From assembly GCA_032622095.1 (NCBI GenBank), contig CP136064.1:174918247-174982246 (forward strand): a DNA stretch of 64,000 bases, given 5' to 3'. The position numbers and the translations under genes were made by a program. Every line of letters starts with the position of its first letter. Within the stretch, counting starts at the first letter, position 1. This document shows positions 21,017 through 32,774 of the stretch, piece by piece. The notes beneath the pieces were generated by a model that saw only the letters and a program-made list of their open reading frames with translations, was not told the origin of the DNA and did no database searches. Source of the stretch: Siphonodentalium dalli. Its lineage: Eukaryota > Mollusca > Scaphopoda > Gadilida > Siphonodentaliidae.

Positions 21017-23618
21017 TTGGTAATAATCTTATTTCTAAAATCGACGTCTTTTATTTGCTCGTCAAACAATAGATCCTGTTAAGAATCTTGACTGTTTGGA
21101 AATACGTCAAAACATTCAATATATATGACTGCAGGGAAATTCACTTCATGAGACAATGGTTGACCTTAACAGTATTTGAAGAAAATTGGATCCCCAGGAT
21201 ATATTGTTATTTGCTTAACGCCTTTAAAATGTATAGCCTGGAAGAAATCACACAATTTTTCACCTTTGCAATGACTTCATTTGTATGGTTTTAACATATG
21301 TTTTTGAACTGCCGATATGGATACTCCGGCAACACAATATCCGGGATATGTTCTTTCAGTTATCATTGGTAAGAATATATTAGGGATATAATAGGGATGT
21401 TTGGTGGATGCTGATGAGTATTGTTGAAACATCGTGCAATACCTTAGGACATATGTATACAGGATATGACACACCGTGGTGTATATATATAACACCTCCA
21501 GTTGTTTGGTTTCATACGACTTTCAAAGCGTCTAACTCACAATCAATTTGAGCCAAATGGGCTGCCATCTTTACTGTAGGCTTACGTTTGCTTGGTAATT
21601 GGTTAACAGCAGCTAAACAGATTCCCATAGGCGACTGTGCACTAATAGAACATGTGTGCGTTTTACGTCACACACTGCTTATACACAACATTAGAAGGAA
21701 CTCAAAGTTTCCATTTCACAACGGAAAAATACGCCCACGTGAAATTCGCTTGATCCGGGATGCATGCCCGAAAATGTCGCAATGACCCACTCTTCACATC
21801 TGCAATGAAACAGTATACCATTCGAGCCCAGCCTTTGTTTACCTTTCTTTGCATCAAACATTTTCCACACTAAGTGTACGTCTGCACCTCTTGGGTTGGA
21901 ATTTTCCGGCAGAGACTTAGATAAACTATTCGAGAAAAATATTCCCAACAACCCCACCCTGCTCATTGGTAGTTCGATTTAGATTCATATTGGAAACCCA
22001 AAACCATGGGGTAGATATCGCTCGACACCGCATGGATACAGGGCTATTCTTATATGCCCACATTTTAGACCCAGTGTCTCCAATACAATAAGTAGACTTG
22101 GCTAAGATGTGTGTGGATAAGACATATTATGTCACAATTGGGACGACAATATCGCAATTGTCAATTGGAGAAACAACGATGGATAGACTGCATGTTATGG
22201 TACACTGTGCCTAAATATGTCTTCAGATCATATTATCGATCTGAAAAAGTGTGCTATGTTCGGAAGTAGCCCGTTAAGGGAGATGTCATGCGATGTCGAT
22301 TTTGGTTGTACATGCATATTTCAGTTTCCTAGCTTAAAACAACAAATCACACCACTGACGTACATATTTTTGACAACTAGTGATCAGCAACTTAAATAAC
22401 TAGGCGTACAGAGACTGACGAGTGGGGTATCCAAATAAATAGTCTCTATTTCAGATTGTGAATACACCCTAGTAATGTCAATATATGTTGGACACATAAC
22501 GGCCTTTTCGCTGCAATATAGTGAAATTTCCGACAATGCTGCATATGTGTTAAAATGGCATTTTAAGAGGGAATTTTTGCGAGAATTTTTTTTTCTGAAG
22601 TGATAAAATGCCGTTTTTATCTATAAAAAGAGTCCTTATCTCAAATGGAGCCCGATTGCGATCGGCAAATGTGTATGTACAATACGTTTATATCCTTCTG
22701 TAATATTTATGTTCCAGAAATAGAATTTTTCGTCTTGGCGAAAGCGACTTCCGATTATATGTTTGTACGGTTTAGCCACTGTGAAGCAACATACTATAAA
22801 TACAAAAGAACCAAGAAATGCGAAATTGATGAATTTGTGAATTTTGTGAAATAAATTTGTCAAAATTTATTAAAAAACTCAATTTATGGTCTTTCAACAA
22901 TGTTTATAAAAAATAATATTTTGTGGCAGAACTCCGTACGTTGGAGATACCGAATTCTGACCGTGCTTCGCGTTGTGTACTTTTTTGAGTGACGACAACT
23001 CATGGAACCGTAGAGATCTGTTTATTTTCTGAACATAGCTTCGCTTCAAGATCGGACAGCTGATGCTGGCATTCTCAGGCTCTTCTGGATCAGTAAGTCA
23101 TTCCCAGGGCGGTACTCATAGGAGGACTCAGTCAACTGAACACTGGTGGATAAAATCTCAGTGCTTATATTTAAAATTGGTAACCTAATTTTCAAAATCA
23201 TGTGACGATGTTACTGGCCAAGTTTGACAAATGCTTGTCAACGGCTCGTCACTAAAGGTATATCTTTCGTATATCATGACCAGTGCAGTGTATCCAAAAC
23301 ATCTGATAACCTTTATACCTCTGCACTGGTTCGACTGGGAACTTTCCTGAGTATTAGCCAGAATCAGCATCGCGTGATCTCGTCATCATGCTAAGTACGA
23401 CTGTCCGACTAACATTCCCATGCCTGTTGTTCGTGCATCGTAATAGTTGAAAAAGATAACTGATGCAATAGTACACAAGGGTGTGAGCAGGCAGGGTCGC
23501 ACATCGTTCTGTTACAATTTCACAAGGCCTTCCATTTGTATATCCATTTTGTAAAGCGCGTAGACAATCCTGAAACTTTTCCCAGATACGTTCAGTGTTT
23601 TTCGAGTTATTTGCCTCC
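21017..23618. other. Unannotated stretch
   Basis: AT-rich. Short frames at 21088-21294, 22645-22854 and 23185-23620 have no recognisable domain, and several overlap antisense. No repeat structure was noticed. It would be the upstream region of the candidate secreted-peptide gene. Confidence 0.45.
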
Positions 23619-23627
23619 AAAATTGGG
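23619..23627. repeat. Left target-site duplication candidate
   Basis: AAAATTGGG directly precedes the left TIR terminus AGGTGTGTGAAG. The bases directly following the right terminus (47806-47814) are AAAATAGGG, eight of nine identical. Polintons usually make 6-bp duplications, so a 9-bp one would be atypical. Confidence 0.55.
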
Positions 23628-25560
23628 AGGTGTGTGAAGTTAGTTAGGCGTTCGACATTCGGTTGACATTCGCGTGAAGTTGGTTAGGCGTTCGGCGTTC
23701 GACATTCGGTTGACATTCGACTTAGAAAATTTCATTAAAAGTCGGATTTCGGGTTTTGGCGGGAGAGGTGCTCTATTGGTCCAATTCGTGGTCCCCTGCT
23801 CGAATTTTCTGAAATTTCATCGGTTTTCCCATTTTCCAGACGATCGCTGGAAATTTAGTTTGTAGCGCTAAAGGTGTTATTTTTACCCAATTCGTGCTCT
23901 ATCAATCAAATCTGGTCCAACTTTCATCGTTTTCGAAAAAAATTATTTTACCGCCGGACTTGGAAAATTTCGACCCAAAAATATATAGGCCCCCTATAGA
24001 GGGGACAGGCCTCGTTTGTTGACCGATCGACTCCAAATTTGGTGAGTAAGTGTGTCCCCAGTAGTAATCTTCATAACCAAACGCACGGGTCGCAGACTTT
24101 TGCCGATTTCAAGATTTTAAGTAAAATCGAATGTCAGGCTGGCTTTCAGTTAGGCGTTCGACTTAGAAAATATTTCAGCCCAAAAATGGATTTCGAGTTT
24201 TTTGCGCGAAACATCATGTTTTGACCCAATTCGTGCTCCCCCACTCGAATCTGGTCAAAATTGTCAAGGAAATTCGAAAAGGAAATTCGAATGTCAGTCT
24301 GAAGTGTGAAGTTGGTTCGGCGTTCGGCGTTCGACATTCGTTCGAAATATGGTCCAACTTTCATCGTTTTCGAAAAAAAATATTTTACCGCCGGACTTGG
24401 AAAATTTCGACCCAAAAATATATAGGCCCCCTATAGAGGGGACAGGCCTCGTTTGTTGACCGATCGACTCCAAATTTGGTGAGTAAGTGTGTCCCCAGTA
24501 GTAATCTTCATAACCAAACGCACGGGTCGCAGACTGTTGCCGATTTCAAGATTTTAAGTAAAATCAAATGTCAGGCTGGCTTTCAGTTAGTCGTTCGACT
24601 TAGAAAATATTTCAGCCCAAAAATGGATTTCGAGTTTTTTTGCGCGAAACATCATGTTTTGACCCAATTCGTGCTCACCCACTCGAATCTGGTCAAAATT
24701 GTCAAGGAAATTCGAAAAGGAAATTCGAATGTCAGTCTGAAGTGTGAAGTTGGTTCGGCGTTCGACATTCGTTTCACATTCAACTTAGAAAATTTCGACC
24801 GAAAAATGGAAATTTAGTTTTTTGCGCTAAAGGTGTTATTTTTACCCAATTCTTGCTCTCCCAATAAAATATGGTCCAACTTTCATTTTTTTCCAAAAAT
24901 TTTATTTCACCGCGGGACTTAGAAAATTTCGACCCAAAAATATATAGGCCCCCTACAGAGGGGACAGGCCTCGTTTGTTGACCGATCGACTCCAAATTTG
25001 GTGAGGATGTGCGTCCCCAGTAGTAATCTTCATAACCAAACGCACGGGTCGCAGTCTGTTGCCGATTTCAAGTTTTTAAGTGAAATCGAATGTCAGGCTG
25101 GCTTTCAGTTAGGCGTTCGACTTAGAAAATATTTCAGCCCAAAAATGGATTTCGAGTTTTTTGCGCGAAACATCATGTTTTGACCAAATTCGTGCCCCCC
25201 CCCCCCCCCCACTCGAATCTGGTCAAAATTGTCAAGGAAACTCGAAAAGGAAATTCGAATGTCAGGCTGGCTTTTACGTGTGCAGTTGGTTAGGCGTTCG
25301 GCGTTAGACATTCGACTTAGAAAATATTTCGATCGAAAAATGGAATTTTAGTTTTTTGCGCCAAAGGTGTTCTTTTTACCCAATTCGTGCTCTCCCAATC
25401 AAATCTGGTCCAACTATCATCGTTTTCCAAAATTTTCATTTCACCGCTGTCAAGGAAATTCGAATGTTAGGCTGGCTCGTGTGAAGTTGTTTAGGCGTTC
25501 GGCGCTAGACATTCGACTTAAAAAATTTCGACTCATAAATATATAATGCCGCTGTAGAGG
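23628..25560 (+). repeat. Left TIR of the large element, subrepeat-built
   Basis: Starts AGGTGTGTGAAG. It contains a GGTTTTGGCGGGAGAGGTGCTC block near the end and then units with GACCGATCGACTCCAAATTTGG near 24021, 24461 and 24979. All are inverted relative to 45578-47805. The short frames beginning MVSKCVPSSN repeat with the units and are not genes. The arm stops abruptly at TGTAGAGGG near 25560, while the right arm continues about 170 bases further inward, so the left arm carries an internal deletion at its junction with the interior. Confidence 0.85.
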
Positions 25561-25740
25561 GAAGCAGCTGGAGGGGTGAACATACCAATTTTTATCAAGC
25601 ATTCTGAGTCTCCCAACCCTGTTCCCAGCAGTGAGGTGCATTCACATCCCAATTCACCCTCAAAAAAGTTCCCAGCAGGGTAAGTCAGCGGACTCTACCA
25701 TCGAGGAGTATGCCCATATAACTTCAACGCGAACAATTGG

Positions 25741-26210
25741 ACCAAAAACTTTATTATATAAAAGTATACTTTTTGCAAGAATTATATTTATATATGTAAT
25801 TATATGTTGACTCTGTCAATAGTAACTGTTCCGTAGGAAGTCATCAAGTGGGTTCAACTGAGGCTCTTGGTTCCGTCAATAGTTCCTGTTATGAAGTAAC
25901 ATAGTGCAAACAGGAGGGCCCAGGTACGACCCACTGCCCTTGCCGACCCGGGCTCTCCTGTTAGATACACCAATAACAATGGATATACATAAACAGAGGC
26001 ACAATGAGGTTGGGCAAAAACACATGTCAGTGGCTTACTTTGAGTTCTGTAGAGCTATGTGGCCGGAGCTGTTTGGGGAGTACTGTAAAGTACATCTGGC
26101 CAGACTGCGGAAGGTATCATGCACAAAACCTTGCCGTCTTTGTGGTAAGGGGTAACGAACCAGATATCACTCTGCTTGAGGTGCGGTTACATAAAAGAGA
26201 AGAATAAATT
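25741..26210 (+). other. Leader of the polymerase gene with short ORF
   Basis: AT-rich sequence including TATATAAAAGTATACTT near 25756, a possible TATA region, then an 83-codon frame at 25904-26155 and an overlapping frame ending ...ITLLEVRLHKREE at 26207. The small frames show CTKPCRLCGKG and a DCGRYHAQNLAVFVVRGN line. This could be the relic of a short zinc-binding protein split by a frameshift. I do not recognise it. Confidence 0.35.
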
Positions 26211-29200
26211 ATGGCACCGAGAGAAAGGGCTGTGGAAAAGGAATTTACTCATCTGGAGCAAAGGGCTGTGGAAAAGGAATTTGCTCGACTGGCGGCCATT
26301 GATGTTTTCTATAAATTGAGGAGTGGGATGAGCGAGTTCATCAAACATGGGCCGCTGTTGAGGATGTCGCCGCCCTCGAGAATATACTAAAGCGAGCGAT
26401 CATTAGGGATAAAGCCGGCGAGGACATTTGCAACAGTGGGAAATACCAAGTATGTGGAAACCAATCGAGCTCATATGCCACAACGGCCATGCATGGCTCA
26501 AAGACCTGCACTTCCCACAATCCAGGGAGGTCCACATCTACGAAGGCGACGTACGCTGGCAAGCAATCAGAGGGGAAGCACAAGATGAGCCGATTGCAGT
26601 CTGGCTGCTGGAGGGACCAGACAGACAGCTCAATGTGGACCAGTTTGTGCTCCTAGACGGCCGCACCTACAGGACACGGGATACTCACCAAAACCTCCAG
26701 GAACCCTGTATAGATCTGGGCGATGAGTTCATCGCAGACCGAGCTTTCTGCGTGAACCACGCAGCCAGGATCATGGCCAAAGAGCACAACGGCTGGAAAT
26801 GGACCCCGGCTAACCTCGGAGATGACATCCAGAAAGCCTGTGTCGAGCATGGTCATGGAGGCCTCTGGAACGCGATGGGCTACGATACAAGAGACGTCGA
26901 CAGCATCGACACGAAAGCCTGCTACCCGACCAGCTTCCAATGCCACGGCGAGGCCAAGCCATATTTTAACAGATTCGGGAACCCCACCCACCACAGGACC
27001 CGGGTCGCAATCAACGGCCCCTCCCCAAGATATCGGAACCGCTTTCGCCGAGGTCCAGGAATGGGAGTTCGCCCCTAACTGCCATCCCCGTCTGGTTCGG
27101 AAAGCATTTCGCAGAGCAGGACTGGGCGCCCACATCCCTGCTCGCCTTCCTAGTTTATTCAGGTCTCATGAATAGCCATTATCACCTTTGAGAAACGAAC
27201 CGAGGTCTGGCTCCCTGAAAATCGTGATCAAGGCTGGAGCATCATAGGCAAGTTCACCCAGGTAAAAGACTAACAAGGATCGAGGCTTGTGGTCGACCAG
27301 GGAGAGCTTGACTTCTTGGTAAGGGACACCCACCAAAGCCGCAGTCTGGTTGGCGCACCCCAACGGTGTCACCTGGGCCACATTCTCACATACCACGATA
27401 GCTCGCAGCCCCAATACACCCATTTGATGGCCTCGATGTTGGCCTACGCCCACATAAACCTCTCTATGATCCAGCGTTTTGCCGTCGTGGAAGCCGTCCG
27501 AGTAGCCACTGACAGCGTCTATATTCAGAAGACTGCACTGCACAAGCTCGACAGCGTCAATGTATACGTACGTACCACAGGAGGAGCATCCCCTGGGATA
27601 CTACCGCAAATGTCCCGGCTGTGACGACGAGCTATCCCTCAGGCCACCGACCCGAGACAGGGTTCATGCCGCCCAGTGGCGTGGCAAGGGGGAGCAGTTG
27701 TACATGCAGCAGGAACACACCGCGTACCCCCCCCCAAGCCAGAATACTATAGCCAAGCCAAACCGATGGCGGAATCAATGGCGCCCAGCTACAACGACGA
27801 ACTGCATGACCCGGCACCGGCTGAGCTACCTTAATGGTGGAGGAGGCAGTGGCAAGACCACAAGAGCGATCGAGCTCTTCCGGATAAGAGATCCCATCGT
27901 GTTTACCCCGACCCATCGCCTCGCCAAAGAAATGCGGGTCCGTGGGGTCAAAGCCCAGACATACCACAGCTTCTTCCGATGGAGTGGTCAGAATGACTGG
28001 ACGCCCGACCGCATGGGGCAGAAGTTGATCCCACGCGTCATCATCTGGGACGAGGTCTGCGCTTTGCCCCTGCCTATCCAGGAGATTTTTTTGAACTGGC
28101 TTGACCAACACGACGTCCAGGTAATTTGCTGCGGAGTTCAAGGACAGCCGCCAACGATTGCAGGTGAAATGCCTCACCACTGGCTTCAAAAAAGGCAGAC
28201 TACTACGAAGAGATTGGCGTCGACTACAGAGCAAAAGATGAAGCCCTCAAAGCCCTGAAATAGCGCATGCACCTTCAGAGTGACAAAGTCCAGTGCCAGG
28301 AGATGCGGAAGACTCTCACCAGTTAGTGTAAACATATTTTATTGCATAATAATATCGCAACGGGATTGAGACACAAGTTTTACAACTTACAAATGGTCTC
28401 TCTCCCCACATAATTGTATTACACAAAATGAACATAAAATATAATCACACACAAAATAATTCATATGTACAACATCTTTTCACTTATAACAATATAATGA
28501 TATAATCCCGAGTATGACAATAACGGTGGATATTTCTCTTTATGGGGGGGGGGGGTGGTTCGTCCCGTGGGTCGGTGGCTCAGACGAGTCTTCGCATTCT
28601 ATATATGTAGTGATAATACAACATGTTACATTTGCAGCGTAGGTTTGCACATCAATGTGTTTACTAAAATTTGAACCGCGATGTCGAGGTTATGTATAAT
28701 TGAACAGCCCTAAATATGTTCCGGTTTTGTGTACTATTCAGGTTAGTATCTCCAAGGAGGAGTTTCTCGAGATTAATAGTTAGTACACCAATGGTAGCGA
28801 GTTGGTGAAACAACAAACATCGTTGATCTGTGTAAAATGGACAAACAAAAAAATTATGATTTGCTTCTTCGGCCGGGTGACCACAACGACAGCTTGGGTT
28901 GTCCGATATGAAGTTAGAAAATTTGTCACCGTTTAAATCGCTACAGTAATTTCGAAGTTTGCAATGAATGATGTTTATCGCGCGATTTCCGAAATTAAAA
29001 TAGTCTGGTGGCACAAGAACTGGATCAGTCGTTAGGTATTTTGTTTTAAAAATACTAATGGAAGATGATTCTTTTATTTTATTTGACAGGGTATTCCATT
29101 CCCTAGTTGTATTTGGGAAAAATGTGTGTTCAAAATGGACAGTTGAATGTGTATGGAGGAAAACTTGTTTTATCTCTAAAATCATATCTAGTAGCTGATT

Positions 29201-30009
29201 CTGGGCGGGTGGGTAAGAGATTGTTGAGATATTTAGGGGTCTTGTTATTAGTTATTCTGTACATGATATTCATTCTATGAGATTTCCTTCTGTTTGTTAA
29301 CGTTGCCTCACCAGTTGCCTGGGGTGGGACCGGTTTGTGGAGCAGTGGAGGCCCAGTGACCTAATCCTCACCAGCCGTAAGAAGGTCCGCGACTGGACGC
29401 AGGAGCTGTTGCTCCGGCGCCATAAGGAGCATTTCCTAGATGCCCCAGTGCTTATCCTTTACCACCCCAAGGATAACCGAAAGCAGAACATTGACGTCGC
29501 AATCCCAGGCACTGGCGACCCGCCGCGCAGAGAATGGCTCGTTCTCAACGACGTCGTCGCGGTCTCTATCGGGACCGCGAAGTGTGCTCATCGTCCACTC
29601 GAGCCACGGTCTTACGACTCACGACCCACAGACGGTCTGGATATTCGACGACTACCTCAAGTGGTCCAATATCTGCTACTTAGCCGTATCCCACGTGGAG
29701 TATATGCAGCAAATCTAACAGGTAATCGGTCCACCGAAAGAGTTTTCCGATGCCAGGCCCGTAGTAGTTCCTATAGAACAACATCAACTTCGTACGGCAA
29801 TCCAAAGGAAGTTTGTGGCATACGAGCTTCAAGATAAGGCTAATGGACGCCAGGGATTCAATCTCATGGTCGACTAGATAATCGAGCTCCATGAGGCCCA
29901 GCAGAACCGCTGCGACAACAAAGGGCACTGCAGAGGAAATGTGAGGCTGACCTGTCTAGAGTGCAAACGAAAAAGAGGGGCTGCAGCACTTAGCGTATTG
30001 TCCTATTGA
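26211..30009 (+). pseudogene. Broken PolB-helicase-HNH fusion gene, copy 1
   Basis: Reading starts at ATG 26211 with a duplicated helical line (RAVEKEFTHLEQ / RAVEKEFARLAA). It shifts frame near 26330 and reaches PolB motif A, DTKACYPTSF, at 26908. Frames change again near 27030 and 27170. Motif C is VATDSVY at 27502-27522; it keeps the second, metal-binding Asp of DTD but has Ala for the first. After another frame change comes a P-loop GGGGSGKTTRAIELF (about 27835), then VIIWDEV (about 28040), the Walker A and B motifs of an SF1-type helicase. The LINE at 28325-29306 interrupts it. Downstream are LIVHSSHGLTTHDPQ and YLAVSHVEYMQQ, motif V/VI-like. The C-terminus (29895-30006) has NRC and HCRGNVRLTCLECKRKRG, half of an HNH-nuclease-like finger with its middle missing, ending at TGA 30007. 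Presumed role: protein-primed replication of the element. Several frameshifts and stops make it non-functional. Confidence 0.75.
28325..29306 (-). mobile_element. 5'-truncated LINE inside the helicase region, copy 1
   Basis: Flanked by a perfect 10-bp duplication, CTCACCAGTT (28315-28324 and 29307-29316). The minus strand encodes the C-terminus of a non-LTR ORF2 (28664-29185), including FFPNTTREWNTLSNKIKES and the zinc-knuckle-like CRCGHPAEEANHNFFVC. About 340 bases of 3' UTR follow, to the left. A frameshift separates this from PTRPESATRYDF upstream. The reverse transcriptase domain itself is absent. Confidence 0.8.
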
Positions 30010-30019
30010 ATCTGTCAAT

Positions 30020-31030
30020 AGTTCCTACAAAACTATCTGGTGGCAGCTGGGTGTCGGGAGGCACTACAAGCAACTCTTCCCGGACAAATCCGCGTGCTGG
30101 CCCGTCCACTAAATAGTAGAGCACAGGCTCGTCGGGCTTGGTAACAGCATTCAAACTGGTACACCTGGATGGACCACACAGGGTCAGTTGCGGGTCGGCG
30201 ACCACCTTCCAGCTCACCAGGTCGGTAGAGGTAACGAACGCCCACACTCGATGGGAGCTTTTACTCTGTGAGACCCATCGGGCGACCTGGAACCACAGAA
30301 GAGGGTTTTTGGGTCACCACCGAAGGTGTTTTTATTTCTATATTATTGTATATACCAATAATGCGGTAAGAGGGCTTTTTATGGTCAGACGAGTCACATC
30401 ATTGTTCAGAGCCGATACAACAGCGGGCAGCCGAGCCACCCATTCAGTCGACCTTTGGCCGGCGGGAAGCTTCATCTCCTGTGCGTATTGGTGCCCAAAC
30501 AACCGCTCTGCCAGGATCCAGTTGAAGCGCTCCACAACCCCCTGGTTCCGGTGGACATCCACACGAACGACCCCGTCTCACATGAACGCTGTGATTGGTT
30601 AGCAGGAGGCTCACAGCACCCATGAACTCGCGCCCGGATCGACCTGGAGCAATTTCGGCCATCTAAGAGGGTCTCGCCTGTAGATCCGTTCAAGGGCATC
30701 CACGACCTTTGTGGGGCTCGGCTTCTTTGTACAGAGAGGCCACGTGGACGACGGTGAGCGCGTACTTGTATGTCTTGCGACCCACGCGGTCATGGGGCAG
30801 AAAGAGCAGGTCGGCCTGGTGGACTTCATTTGGCACTGGCACGTCAAACTTGGGCGCTTTGACACATGCCGCGGATTGGGGAGGTATATCTGTTTCTTGG
30901 GCCACGCCCGTGCCACATCTTCAGAAACCTTGGTTGCTGCCGCGAGGTTCTTGATGGCCGCAAGGCCCTTTCAGTAGCCCGTGGGGCTGTAGTAGATTGT
31001 CCCGATGCGTCTGGACACCTTACTGTGCAT
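30020..31030 (-). pseudogene. Polinton-type DDE integrase, copy 1
   Basis: ATG at 31030. The N-terminal region has KVSRRIGTIYYSPTGY followed by an in-frame TGA where Trp would be expected, then a helical domain as in Polinton integrases. The rve-type catalytic core follows: EVHQADLLFLPHDRVGRKTY (first Asp, about 30830), LQVDPG (second Asp, about 30640) and RNQGVVERFNWILAERLFGH (Glu, about 30530). The C-terminus has VRYLYRPGELEGG and DGPARGFVREELLVVPPDTQ (to about 30045). At least three frame changes and one stop separate these pieces. It would have inserted the element and made the target-site duplication. It is convergent with the polymerase fusion gene, with only about 10 bases between their ends. 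Confidence 0.8.
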
Positions 31031-31034
31031 ATTA

Positions 31035-31075
31035 TTGTGACAGAGTCACTAAGTAATATATTTCATATAATTAAA
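31035..31075 (-). promoter_or_regulatory. Candidate integrase promoter, copy 1
   Basis: Directly upstream of the integrase ATG: ACAGAGTCACT (31040-31050) followed by AAGTAATATATTTCATATAATT. The ACAGAGTCACT word recurs at 32197-32207 before another minus-strand gene, so both are candidate shared control elements. Confidence 0.4.
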
Positions 31076-31169
31076 AACAGCTAGCGGTGTATTCCAAATG
31101 GGCAAAGAGCCTCTAACCGGTCCGTGAGACTTCCTCCGGTAGCTATTCAGTCAACATGTAGAGTTTGTG

Positions 31170-31420
31170 TGGCCCCAACAGGCCCGTGCGACTTCATCCT
31201 GTAGCTGTAGTTCCATGGGAACTGTCGTCTCGCCGAGGTTGTGTGGTCACGACAGTACCGTCTTTGCAAAGCTGCTGGCTGCCCTTTCGTCACAGCGACA
31301 GAGATCGAGAAACTTATGCGCCGCGTCGATCATCACATGAGCCAGGGGACCAGGGATTTTATGTCTTCGGGCGCAGTAGCCCACTTCCAGCATCGCGAAG
31401 TATAGTTCGTCCACCAACAT
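31170..31420 (-). pseudogene. Small unknown gene relic, copy 1
   Basis: From ATG 31420 an open frame reads MLVDELYFAMLEVGYCARRH and on to DAAHKFLDLCRCDERAASSF. It meets TGA at about 31249 and stays coding-like for some 25 codons more (GETTVPMELQLQDEVARA). The reading has charged/hydrophobic alternation suggestive of helices. No family recognised. Confidence 0.35.
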
Positions 31421-31586
31421 GTTGCCGTGCCGGCTAATTATTATTGCATATATGCAATGAAATATATATATATATATATAATAATATGAATATAATAATA
31501 AGCCAGTAATATAATTAATGATTACGATTCGCAATAAGGAGGCGGGCGATGCACAGCATCAACATTTCCTGCGGAACGAGTGCACA

Positions 31587-32006
31587 CTACCGCGAAACTG
31601 ATAACTTTTCTATAACCGCCTTGGCTTCTTCTCTGCCTTTTTGAATAAGTGCTTTTTTTGTCTCATCATCCATCACCGCGGCGTGCGTTTTTCGTGCCCT
31701 AGTCCGGATTTCAGCTTTTTTCATCTCATGGTACTTGCGACTTCGTCCACAATCAGGCGAAACTCGTCGTCCGAAATATGCCCGTCGATCAAGGCAGTGG
31801 ACACGTGGCTTGAGACTATTCAGTTTGCTGCTGGCCAGGACTCGAATCTCGTCGTGCTTCTTGGCCTTCACAACTAGGCGGCGACAGATATATTTGCCCG
31901 ACACGCCGAGAACTCCGCAGGCCAGAGCTGCGATTTCCAACCCCTGAACAACTGGGGCCGCTATGACATTGGTCAGAAGGCTCAAGCCCCCAACGCCCAT
32001 TCCCAT
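31587..32006 (-). pseudogene. Glycine-rich hydrophobic protein with basic tail, copy 1
   Basis: 139 codons from ATG 32006. The start is MGMGVGGLSLLTNVIAAPVV with a hydrophobic segment to about residue 35, then a Lys/Arg-rich region. A central part (residues 64-90) reads differently in composition and is probably out of frame between two compensating shifts. The C-terminus, RKYHEMKKAEIRTRARKTHA and on to IEKLS, is helical and basic. The arrangement would suit a small membrane-active or DNA-associated virion protein. That is inference; no catalytic motif is visible. Confidence 0.5.
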
Positions 32007-32060
32007 GCTAGCTGTGAGCGATGCTGTGTCAACGCCATCCAGGGCGTTCTCCCCGCGGTG

Positions 32061-32243
32061 TTAGTTTTTGAATAACGCCACCCTTTTATCTCTCTCGTCC
32101 TCCATTTGCTTTTTCAGTTGCGATATTTCGTGGAGCCGGTAGGAAGTTTTCTGTCCATTTTCGAGGAGAGCATATATATTACTTTGTAATATTGTTACAG
32201 AGTCACTATCAGGGCTCGGTACCGTGGGTTGCTTCATCCTCAT
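32061..32243 (-). CDS. 60-residue coiled-coil protein, copy 1
   Basis: Intact small frame from ATG 32243. The second half (ALLENGQKTSYRLHEISQLK, then KQMEDERDKRVALFKN) is a predicted amphipathic helix. It lies just upstream of the glycine-rich protein gene with 54 bases between, so the two may share a transcript. An (AT)n-rich spacer with repeated motifs precedes it. Function unknown. Confidence 0.4.
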   Translation of the reverse strand: MRMKQPTVPSPDSDSVTILQSNIYALLENGQKTSYRLHEISQLKKQMEDERDKRVALFKN

Positions 32244-32320
32244 ATTATATATATATATATATATATATTGTAGCGCAGCTATACATATAATATATATATA
32301 TGAATTACTTTGTAAAAATA
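32170..32320. promoter_or_regulatory. Intergenic motif cluster I, copy 1
   Basis: Contains ATTACTTTGTAAT (32178-32190), ACAGAGTCACT (32197-32207), TGTAGCGCAGCTATA (32269-32283) and ATTACTTTGTAA (32304-32315) around an (AT)n run. The same words recur at 31040 and 33437-33495, always in AT-rich spacers between genes. Confidence 0.45.
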
Positions 32321-32774
32321 TTCACAAGTCCAATTGGATAATTAGGATATTCACTACTGCACAGATCCGCTGTCTATCCAGTCAAACGTTATTACATCGC
32401 CCCGTCGCAGCTTCGGTGGATGTGCAAAAAAAACCCTCGTCTTCTTTAGTTTCCCACTAGGTATTTTTGCTCCGTGGTCCGTCTTTTTGCCGTTTATAAC
32501 CACAACCGTTTTAGTCACCATTATGATTGTGAGACGCGGACAAGCACATTCGTATTATTTTACCATGCGCTAGCATGGGGTATACAGCTAGCTAGGTATC
32601 CACAAAAGCTATCTCCATCAGCCGAGCTCCCCATGGCGAATGACCAATCGCCGCTTCCGATTACCCCCCCCCCCCCACACGTACACGTGGTGCTGCCATT
32701 GTATTCTGCCCCGATATTAATCAGGGCACTACCGGGCGGAGTATTGTTCTCACAGCCTATAGGGCCGTAGATGC

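Noticed and set aside
23185..23620. Two adjoining minus-strand frames before the large element
   Set aside because: No domain or splice-bounded coding pattern; it ends right at the element boundary by chance.
24039..25183. Repeated 61-113 codon frames (MVSKCVPSSN type), also at 46215-47418
   Set aside because: They recur with the TIR subrepeat period and have no sign of selection; the same frame is broken in some units.
26653..27135. 160-codon and other minus-strand frames opposite the polymerase gene
   Set aside because: Antisense shadows of the PolB-helicase gene; they lack any motif while the plus strand has ordered catalytic motifs.
27632..28234. 200-codon minus-strand frame opposite the P-loop
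   Set aside because: Antisense to the helicase domain and without its own family signature.
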